A DNA stretch of 64,000 bases, taken from DAINRZ01 sp964634885 (lineage in GTDB: Bacteria; Bacteroidota; Ignavibacteria; Kapaibacteriales; UBA2268). The notes beneath the pieces were generated by a model. That model was not told the origin of the DNA, searched no databases, and was given only the letters and a program-made list of their open reading frames with translations. The stretch lies in contig CAZWLN010000011.1 of the NCBI GenBank assembly GCA_964634885.1, positions 49,590 through 113,589 of the forward strand, given 5' to 3'. The translations under genes and the position numbers were made by a program. How positions within the stretch are numbered: position 1 is the stretch's first letter; the number at the start of each line of letters is the position of its first letter. Shown here piece after piece: positions 37,560 through 45,387 of the stretch.

Positions 37560-37824
37560 TTAATTAGTGAAGGGGGTAGTATAGTAAGAGTGTTACTCAT
37601 CCGGTCAGTAATGATCAATTAAAAGGGCAGAAAACGGTGAGTTTTACCGGCAGCGGAGTTGTTGTGGCCGATAGATCATTTGCTTGTATCCCTTAAGGTG
37701 AAAGCCTTGTTACTAATTACCACCGAAATCATGAATTATTTATACTCGTTCTGTGAATAATGAACAAATAATTTTCTTGTAACGAGAGAATAGAAAACTA
37801 AGAATAGATCTATCAGGAGTTCCT
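37560..37824 (+). other. Possible structured 5' leader of the 1868-residue gene
   Basis: The region is richer in G/C than its surroundings and contains nested inverted repeats: AGTAA-GAGTG-TTACT near 37580, AATGATC near 37608 pairing with GATCATT near 37676, AAAAC-GGTGA-GTTTT between them, and AAGG-TGAAAG-CCTT near 37698. I could not match it to any riboswitch I know. AGGAGT just before the ATG at 37825 is a good ribosome-binding site. Confidence 0.35.
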
Positions 37825-40800
37825 ATGAACCGTTTGTTACGAATATGCACACTGCTGCTGCTGGCCATGGTTTACACCGGGCAGTCGAAAGTATCGGTAA
37901 TTGCAACAGACAACAGCCAGGGTGAGTTTCTCAAAGCCTATAAATACGCCCTGTACAAAGCAAACCAGGATTACAGGTTCAGCGGCACAACACTGGACCA
38001 GTCCATGTTCCCGCTCTACGGCGAATTTTCCCTTTACTGGGCTGCTTCAGGCGCCAATAAGGGAGCTTTTGTTTCACCCGACGTAATCGAAGCTGAATAC
38101 GCTGCCGTAACAAGGACCGAAACAGACAGCTACGACTGGGCTTCATGCGACCACTACTCCATCCAGTTCAGGAGCGCTGCAAAGAAAATTGCCATATTCA
38201 GGAGCAGCATCAGGCTGAACGGGGCCTCTGTTTCGTGGGAGGCGCCCTATTTCAAGAACCTCTTCGACACCTATCTCTTCGATAATATATACTATTACAT
38301 CAATGAATCCGACATCCTGAAAGACGGCATCAACTCAGCAACTGAACTGCTCGTCATACCTGCTTTCAGTTCTAACGGCGACAACAGCCTCTATTATATA
38401 GACAATTTATTCAGTTCCTATCCGGGCATTGCAGCCAAACTCAAGGCCTTCCTTGCCCGCGGCGGCACGATCTACACTGAAGGCAACGCTGCCTATGCCG
38501 TTGCGAAACTTGGCTACATACAGGACTATCCCGTCGATAGCGACGACATGATTATGGCAAACACCGGTACAGGGAACATCAGCCTTACATTTACCGGCAG
38601 CGCCAATCCCGTGGGTTTTGCACAGGCAACGTCCGGCACCCAGTTGTATGCTTCTTCCGTACCCGACCTGAAAGTACCTGGTGCAGATGTGATTGCAGTT
38701 GAAAAGACGAGTTCTGCCCCGGTCGTTTTTGCTTTGACAGGCGCAAATGCCGGTGGCGGAAAGATTGTCTGTAACACTGCCCTGCCGACTGCCGGCGGCC
38801 TCAACCACCTGAACGAAGGCTCACGCCAGCTCGGGTGGCCTCTCAACGCCATCATGTACGCATTCGCAAAGAAATTGGACGTTACACGCTCCATCGACAA
38901 CGACCTGTACAATAAACTCGCCGTAGGCAGGAATGCTGTTTCTTACGACGGCAGGGACACTTTCGAGGTAAAAATTAAAGTACGCAATCTTGGAAGCGAA
39001 TCTCTCGGCAATATCAACATTACCGAATCCGTCCGCAGTTACCTTACCTTCGTCGATGTCGTTACACCCGGCGTCACTACTTCCTATTCCAACGGGAACC
39101 TTGTAATCAGCGGCTTGAACATAGGCCCGAAAACAGAAACCGAGATCGTGTACAGGCTTGCAACCCCCGACAGGCTCGATCCCATTCACGAACAGGTGGA
39201 CAAATACATATCATGGAAGACCTATATCTATGCTTCCTACCTGGCGCTCAGTTACACCGACTCCGAAGGTGCGGAGACATACAGCAAATACCGCAATTAC
39301 ATAGACGTCATCTTCAGCGCTGAACTGGCAGCCGATGCGGACCTGAACTGGAAGAATTTCCTGGGCCTGTACTACCAGCCTTTCAAGGTATTCATGATAA
39401 TGGAAAACAAGGGCAGGACCTCGGCAGAGACTACTGTTTACACGCAGTATATCCCAAAAGATGTGCCTTTTTACTGGGTTGACCACTCCCTCGACATCCC
39501 GATCCTCAAAACTCCGGGCGGCAAATTCATCGACGTCCTCAGGGGCAGTAACGACGAAGCCAATCCCGAATATGACATGGACGGCGACGGCAAACCCGAC
39601 GCATGGCTCGATACGGCCTCCATCTATCCCAAAGGGTACACCCTCGTCGAAGATGAAGTGTACTGGCTCAATCCGTGGGAGCACCTTAAAACCGGCAATA
39701 AATTCCTCTACGAAGATATTGACCACGACGGCCTGAGGGCAGAGGACACCGACGGCGACGGTGTTGTCGATGTCGAGGAACCCGGCGACAAGATCAGGGT
39801 GTGGAAAGTAACCTGGGAGATCGGACAGGTTCCGGCCAAACAGTTTTACGATCCGTACTGCTATTACGAAATATGGGTGGACCCGCCCGACCTCGTCCCG
39901 ATGAGCGCCGGAGTCGCTTTCGCCCAGGGTAAGCTGGACGAAGACGTTGCCGGTATGTTCTATCCCTATTCAAAAGATATTAACAATCCGAACCTGGCGG
40001 ACACGAGCTGGACCCACTGGATGGAACGCGACGACAACGGCAACATTGTCTGGAAGCAGCTCATCTGGCAGAGAATAAACAATTACGAAGGATTTACCTT
40101 CATCGACACTGCAAAGTCGCATTACAGGCTGAAGCCTACCGACCGTTGCGCAGGTACCGTTCCCCAGCCCAACAGAGAGTTCATTGCTGTGCTGTCCCTC
40201 GGCGGCGAAGAAATCGACATGTACCACCCGACACCGCAGAATTCACTCTATTCAAAACTCGATTACAAGACAATTTTCGGCGAGGACAGGGCAACACCGA
40301 TCAGGAGCACCTATACTTACTATGCTCCCCTGCCGAATCCCCTTCAGTTCGAGTACCTGACAAACAATTACACAATTACCGACACACTTGGCAGGGACAC
40401 ACTTCAATTCCTTCCCTCTTACGGCAAAGCCAACCTCATCTTCGACGTTGACGCTTCGACGGAATACACCTATTACTGGATCAGGAACGTGGGCTACGAC
40501 GCCGATTACAACGATCCCTCCGAAAAGAACGAAAGCGTTGAAAAACTCGGCGACGGCGTCATCGGCTATATGATCTACGACATACCCAAAGGCATGGGCG
40601 GCTACAAGATTACCCTGCCAAAAAAGGCCGACGGTACCTATGACATCGACAAGATCGTAGAAGTTGACGGGAAACCTTTCAGCAAATGGATTGACAATCC
40701 GAACACGGGTAACGAAGTAGATATCTGGGAGACACCCTACCAGTACGAGGTATATGTCCCGCAACTGCTGATTCCACCGGCTCTCGACGACGACAACCAC

Positions 40801-43431
40801 GACGGCATCGACGACTGGATCGACGACAGGGGCGACAGGTTCTGCTCAAAGACAGGCTTCCTGCACGATCCTTTCATGCTCGACGACGGCGAGCAATGGC
40901 GCGATTACCCGAAGACTCCTTTCCGCGACGATATTTACGGCATGGTTGACTCCGGGTGGTATTGCGGCGCAGACGGGACTTACGGCGACGACTTCTTCGA
41001 GAACCTGGGCAAGACACATTTCAGGTTCAGGGCGCAGTATGAAGGCAACGGCAAGGAAGGGCCTCTTGACATCAGCAACGGCGGATGGCTCGTTGTCGAA
41101 GAGATTTTCGGCGGCTCTCCCTGGGTGATTTTCTCACATACACTGTCCGGTTACTCGAAAGGCACCGACTATGTCCTGACTTCTACGGCCAGCCCTTCGA
41201 CAGCCCGTTTCGGAGTGGATACGATCTTTATCAAGCATAAAATTACCGATAAGAATGAACCACATGTTTTCGATTATAACTTCTCACCGTATCATGTGTC
41301 CTACGGATACGGACTGACGACAATCACGAGCTATACGGGCGGCAAAGACCCATGCAGCCTTATTACCCCTGATGTAACTATGCCCGCCATCATCGACCCG
41401 GCTGTTGACCAGTACAATGTTACCCTGGTGCCCCTTGCCGACAAGTCGAACCCTGACCTTAAGGACTATCCCAAACAGGTCTCCGGTTCGCTGATAGAAG
41501 TACGTATTGAGGTCTCGAACGGTACCGACGACAACTGGATTAACACGAAAATCGAGCCGGTACTTCCCGCTTCCCTTGGCAATACTTCCCTCGTCATGAG
41601 CTATGTAGCCTATCCGAGGCCTTTGGTACCCGCAAAGGTCGATCCCGTTACCGGCGATATAATCCAGGGCGGTGACGACATCGGGTCGTTCAGGGCAGGC
41701 TGGCGGTTCAACCAGCCCGAAGGCGAAGTGCTGATAAAAATGGGCAATACCCTGCCTTTGATGCAGCCGTCGAGAAGAGGCTATTTCATTTACCTGTTCA
41801 AGGTTGACGACAACCTTGCCAATGGTGTTTACCAGATCGATTTCAAAATGAACGGTGTGCGCAGGCATTACACCGGTACCGTTACCGGCAGCAATAACTT
41901 CGAGGTGCCTCCGGTCTGCTTCTCCGTTACCGACAAGAACTCTTCAGGCGCTGTCCTCCAATACCAGAAGTTAATTGTAGGGGACGAGGACCTGAAACAG
42001 CTCACCACTAAGGCCTCGCCGTACTTCGAAGGCCTCGGGCAGTCTAAGTGGTCGCTTACGGACGTTACATACAACGACTGGGACAAAATAGCAAACACCT
42101 TAAAAACAACTTACGTCGATTCAACTGCCACTGAAACGATTGATATGTCTTCATTCAGGGACTTCCCCTCGCTCGCCATGACCTCGGTCTATATCCTCGA
42201 AAAGGGGCAGCTGAACAGTTACCTGGCCGCTGACGACCCGTCGGACGACATTAACGCAACAATGTCCTCGGCCCTGACATACGACAATGACGTATTGAAA
42301 GGATTGAACGTGAAAAGCGGCGCAGTCAAAGTTACTGTCGGCGGGCCCAAGATATTCACTGCCAAGAGTGTTGTCGCTGTAAACGGCGAGAAAGTCAAAC
42401 TCGGCAAAAAGTATGAATGGAAGTCGAAGAGTGAAGTTGACAGCATCAAAGTCCTGTTTGAAATCGCCAACCAGGGCAGCGACATTGCCGAATTCACAGG
42501 CATAAACATTAAGGCCGGCGCTTATTTCACTCCTTCCGCCCTCAATACAGGCCAGGCAGTTACCGTTGACGGCAAAGACATCACGCTCTCCCTCGGCTCG
42601 GTTTTGCCCGGCGAGACACGTAAGGTCTATGTTAACTACGAAAAGACACCGGATGTATGCAGTTTCCTCTACGACTCATCCGAAGCTGTTAACCAGGTAT
42701 TTGTCTCATACCAGGGCAAAGGCGTGAAAGTGAAATCCGCCCTCGAGACATTCAGTTTCATTGACAAAGAGATACTCGATTTCCCGGCAGAGGACGTCAG
42801 GCTTGAGACCATTACTTCCGACAGGGAGAAACTGGTTAAGGGTGAAAACGTCAATTTGACGGTTAACTGCCGCAATGGCCTTACTGAAGCTTCCGGCGTC
42901 AACGTCGGCCTCTATGCCTCAATGGTCAGAGACAGCGCCTTTACAGGCATACCCGACACAGTAAAGATTGGTGAGCAGTTCTTCGACAGCATGGAGAAAT
43001 TCTCAGCGTACAAATTCACGATTCCATACTTAGTGCCGTTTGACGCAAGCTTCATCGAATTCTATGCAATCGTTGACTCCGGGGCAACCCAGTGCGAGTT
43101 CTGCAGGAGCAACAACACCCAGAGCATTATTGTTCCTTTCAAGGATCCGGAATGGATAGCTAAAGTCGAATCCTATCCCAATCCCTTCGAGTACAGGAAC
43201 AAGATAACATATACCCTGCCCAGGGCCTGTTCGAAAATTGACATAGAGGTCTATTCCAACGACGGCATGAAAGTAGCATCGATCAACGACTGTCCCTGCA
43301 CAGTCGGTTTGCATACAGTGGACTGGTTTGTACCCGACCTCGTAAAGGGTGCCTATTACTATATCATCAAAGGCGTAACTGAGACAGGCTCTCACAAGGA
43401 ATACTTCGGCAGGCTGATAAAGCAGAAGTAA
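37825..43431 (+). CDS. Giant T9SS-sorted surface protein with DUF11-like and calcium-binding-type repeats
   Basis: The protein has 1868 residues with a signal peptide (MNRLLRICTLLLLAMVYTG) and a clear AGGAGT before the start. Residues about 70-345 include a region resembling a class I glutamine-amidotransferase-like fold (AKLKAFLARGGTIYTEGNAAYAVAK). Residues about 365-455 look like a DUF11-type domain (DTFEVKIKVRNLGSESLGNI). Three thrombospondin-3-like Asp-rich loops (DMDGDGKPDAWLD at about 585, DHDGLRAEDTDGDGVVDVEE near 635, DDNHDGIDDWIDD near 990) may bind calcium. Late CARDB-like beta domains (about 1490-1770) precede the sorting domain (SYPNPFEYRNK, VYSNDGMKV). No enzyme motif is visible; adhesion or a structural surface role is a guess. 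Confidence 0.85.
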   Translation: MNRLLRICTLLLLAMVYTGQSKVSVIATDNSQGEFLKAYKYALYKANQDYRFSGTTLDQSMFPLYGEFSLYWAASGANKGAFVSPDVIEAEYAAVTRTETDSYDWASCDHYSIQFRSAAKKIAIFRSSIRLNGASVSWEAPYFKNLFDTYLFDNIYYYINESDILKDGINSATELLVIPAFSSNGDNSLYYIDNLFSSYPGIAAKLKAFLARGGTIYTEGNAAYAVAKLGYIQDYPVDSDDMIMANTGTGNISLTFTGSANPVGFAQATSGTQLYASSVPDLKVPGADVIAVEKTSSAPVVFALTGANAGGGKIVCNTALPTAGGLNHLNEGSRQLGWPLNAIMYAFAKKLDVTRSIDNDLYNKLAVGRNAVSYDGRDTFEVKIKVRNLGSESLGNINITESVRSYLTFVDVVTPGVTTSYSNGNLVISGLNIGPKTETEIVYRLATPDRLDPIHEQVDKYISWKTYIYASYLALSYTDSEGAETYSKYRNYIDVIFSAELAADADLNWKNFLGLYYQPFKVFMIMENKGRTSAETTVYTQYIPKDVPFYWVDHSLDIPILKTPGGKFIDVLRGSNDEANPEYDMDGDGKPDAWLDTASIYPKGYTLVEDEVYWLNPWEHLKTGNKFLYEDIDHDGLRAEDTDGDGVVDVEEPGDKIRVWKVTWEIGQVPAKQFYDPYCYYEIWVDPPDLVPMSAGVAFAQGKLDEDVAGMFYPYSKDINNPNLADTSWTHWMERDDNGNIVWKQLIWQRINNYEGFTFIDTAKSHYRLKPTDRCAGTVPQPNREFIAVLSLGGEEIDMYHPTPQNSLYSKLDYKTIFGEDRATPIRSTYTYYAPLPNPLQFEYLTNNYTITDTLGRDTLQFLPSYGKANLIFDVDASTEYTYYWIRNVGYDADYNDPSEKNESVEKLGDGVIGYMIYDIPKGMGGYKITLPKKADGTYDIDKIVEVDGKPFSKWIDNPNTGNEVDIWETPYQYEVYVPQLLIPPALDDDNHDGIDDWIDDRGDRFCSKTGFLHDPFMLDDGEQWRDYPKTPFRDDIYGMVDSGWYCGADGTYGDDFFENLGKTHFRFRAQYEGNGKEGPLDISNGGWLVVEEIFGGSPWVIFSHTLSGYSKGTDYVLTSTASPSTARFGVDTIFIKHKITDKNEPHVFDYNFSPYHVSYGYGLTTITSYTGGKDPCSLITPDVTMPAIIDPAVDQYNVTLVPLADKSNPDLKDYPKQVSGSLIEVRIEVSNGTDDNWINTKIEPVLPASLGNTSLVMSYVAYPRPLVPAKVDPVTGDIIQGGDDIGSFRAGWRFNQPEGEVLIKMGNTLPLMQPSRRGYFIYLFKVDDNLANGVYQIDFKMNGVRRHYTGTVTGSNNFEVPPVCFSVTDKNSSGAVLQYQKLIVGDEDLKQLTTKASPYFEGLGQSKWSLTDVTYNDWDKIANTLKTTYVDSTATETIDMSSFRDFPSLAMTSVYILEKGQLNSYLAADDPSDDINATMSSALTYDNDVLKGLNVKSGAVKVTVGGPKIFTAKSVVAVNGEKVKLGKKYEWKSKSEVDSIKVLFEIANQGSDIAEFTGINIKAGAYFTPSALNTGQAVTVDGKDITLSLGSVLPGETRKVYVNYEKTPDVCSFLYDSSEAVNQVFVSYQGKGVKVKSALETFSFIDKEILDFPAEDVRLETITSDREKLVKGENVNLTVNCRNGLTEASGVNVGLYASMVRDSAFTGIPDTVKIGEQFFDSMEKFSAYKFTIPYLVPFDASFIEFYAIVDSGATQCEFCRSNNTQSIIVPFKDPEWIAKVESYPNPFEYRNKITYTLPRACSKIDIEVYSNDGMKVASINDCPCTVGLHTVDWFVPDLVKGAYYYIIKGVTETGSHKEYFGRLIKQK

Positions 43432-43564
43432 TAAATGGAGCTAAATAAAAGCTATGAATGGAAATGAAAGTTGAGATAGTATATTAATTATATTATTTTT
43501 GTAGAATAATTGATATAAGATAATACTTTATCTTTAATTTATTAAAGTAAATTAATTTATAATC

Positions 43565-44485
43565 ATGAGGGTTCCACATCCAATACCATATCAGGGTAGT
43601 AAAAGAAATTTAGCTAATCATATTCTTAACTGCTTCCCAGACAATGTTTATAGACTGGTTGAACCATTTGCCGGTTCCGCTGCCATCTCAATTGCTTCTG
43701 CCTATTATTTTAAATCATCTAAGTATTTTCTAAATGATATAAATAAACCTTTAATGGACCTATGGAATGAAATTATTAATTTTCCTGAAATTATGGTAAA
43801 AAAGTACCGTGATTTATGGTTTAATCAAATTGGAAAAGAAGAAGAATATTATTATATAGTACGCGATATATTTAATCAGACACAAAAACCTGAATATCTG
43901 TTGTTTCTTTTAGCAAAATGTGTGAAGTCTTCTGTAAGATACAATGCAGAAGGGAAATTCAATCAGAGCCCGGACAAACGAAGAATGGGGAAGAAACCTG
44001 AAATGATGAGAGAGGATATATTAAATGTTTCAAAACTCCTAAAGCATAAAACAGTTCTGCTCTCTTTGGATTATTTTGATTTGATAGAGAACTTTACTTC
44101 CCACGATTTAATATATCTGGATCCACCTTATCAGGGAACCGGCCTTTCAGGAGGATTCAATTATCATAGTAACATCAACCATAATTCATTTATAGAATCA
44201 CTGGATTTATTAAATATGAAAGGAATCCCTTTTATACTGAGTTATGACGGGAGAACTGAAGACAAAACATTCGGGATGGATCTACCTGATGATTTAAAGC
44301 TGAAGAAGATTGAAATTAATGCCGGACGTTCATCTCAAGCTACGTTATTAAATAGAAATTATAATACATTTGAATCAATATATTTATCACCTGTATTAAT
44401 AAACGAATTTAATAGCGAACGAAGAACAGAAAAGTATAGTAATAACCTTTTAAATAACATTCAAGAAACAATATTTCCAAATTAA
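43565..44485 (+). CDS. D12-class DNA adenine-N6 methyltransferase of a type II restriction-modification pair
   Basis: The protein has 306 residues. It has the Dam/D12-class landmarks: PYQGSKRNLA at 8-17, the SAM-binding EPFAGSAAISIA at 33-44, NDINKPLMDLW at 57-67 and the catalytic DPPYQGTG at 186-193. The methyltransferase modifies adenine in a short target and protects it from the partner endonuclease. The HNH nuclease gene starts 6 bases after its stop. Codon use is very AT-rich compared with the flanking T9SS genes (many AAA, ATT, TTA), which suggests horizontal transfer. The target sequence cannot be read. Confidence 0.92.
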   Translation: MRVPHPIPYQGSKRNLANHILNCFPDNVYRLVEPFAGSAAISIASAYYFKSSKYFLNDINKPLMDLWNEIINFPEIMVKKYRDLWFNQIGKEEEYYYIVRDIFNQTQKPEYLLFLLAKCVKSSVRYNAEGKFNQSPDKRRMGKKPEMMREDILNVSKLLKHKTVLLSLDYFDLIENFTSHDLIYLDPPYQGTGLSGGFNYHSNINHNSFIESLDLLNMKGIPFILSYDGRTEDKTFGMDLPDDLKLKKIEINAGRSSQATLLNRNYNTFESIYLSPVLINEFNSERRTEKYSNNLLNNIQETIFPN

Positions 44486-44491
44486 TTTATC

Positions 44492-45226
44492 ATGGCCCAA
44501 AAATTTCCAAAGGAATTTATTGAATTAATTGAATCAATAACAAATAGAAGAGCAAAAATTGTAATTGATCATATACTTGAACATGGGTTTATTACAACTG
44601 AAGATCTGGAGAATAAATATGGCTATAGCCATCCTCCTCGAGCTGTTCGGGATGTAAGAGAGAATGGCATACCAATAGAAACATTTAGAGTAAAATCTTC
44701 AGAGAACAAAAACATTGCAGCATACCGTTTCGGTGATATAAATAAAGTTCAAAAATTCCGATTAGAAGGAAGAAAAACTTTTTCTAAGGAATTAAAAGCA
44801 AAATTGTTTATTGCCGGGAACAATAAATGTTACATTTGTAATAGCGCTTATGATGAAAGATATTTACAAATTGACCATCGAATTCCATACGAAGTGAATG
44901 GCGATAAATATAGAATAAATAACGATGTTCATGATTTTATGCTTTTATGTGGTTCATGCAACAGAGCTAAGTCTTGGTCCTGCGAACAGTGTAGTAATTG
45001 GAATACCGGAAAGAATCCGGATACCTGTTTGCACTGTTATTGGAGTAATCCACTGAATTATAATCATATTGCACTAAAAAAAATACGAAGAATAGAAATA
45101 CAATGGGAAGAAAATGAAGTTGAGTATTTTGATAAACTCCTGAAAATTGCGCAAAAGAAAAAAATCGAACTACCCGATGTAATAAAAGAAATTGTCAAAT
45201 TTCATATTCTTAACAAGAGTAAATAA
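44492..45226 (+). CDS. HNH restriction endonuclease, probable partner of the adjacent methyltransferase
   Basis: The protein has 244 residues. Residues about 20-85 form a winged-helix-like N-terminal domain (HGFITTEDLENKYG, RAVRDVRENGIPIETFRV). The C-terminal half is an HNH domain: zinc pair Cys113/Cys116, Asp128-His129 in LQIDHRIPYE, second pair Cys153/Cys156, and Asn157 with Lys160. Another Cys quartet (164, 167, 179, 182) suggests a second zinc knuckle. Linkage to a D12 methyltransferase with a 6-base gap is the usual layout of a type II restriction-modification system. It shares the AT-rich codon use of the methyltransferase gene. Confidence 0.87.
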   Translation: MAQKFPKEFIELIESITNRRAKIVIDHILEHGFITTEDLENKYGYSHPPRAVRDVRENGIPIETFRVKSSENKNIAAYRFGDINKVQKFRLEGRKTFSKELKAKLFIAGNNKCYICNSAYDERYLQIDHRIPYEVNGDKYRINNDVHDFMLLCGSCNRAKSWSCEQCSNWNTGKNPDTCLHCYWSNPLNYNHIALKKIRRIEIQWEENEVEYFDKLLKIAQKKKIELPDVIKEIVKFHILNKSK

Positions 45227-45387
45227 TGTTCAATGTACTTCGTATATATCTTATTAATAGATATTGAAATACTTTTCGAAAACTTATTCCAATTATCAAA
45301 TATTGAAAATATTTTTGAGACCTTTTTGCGGTTCATGTGTCATTAGGGTTATGCAATTTTGTTTATTATGAAAAGTAAGGGGAATCC

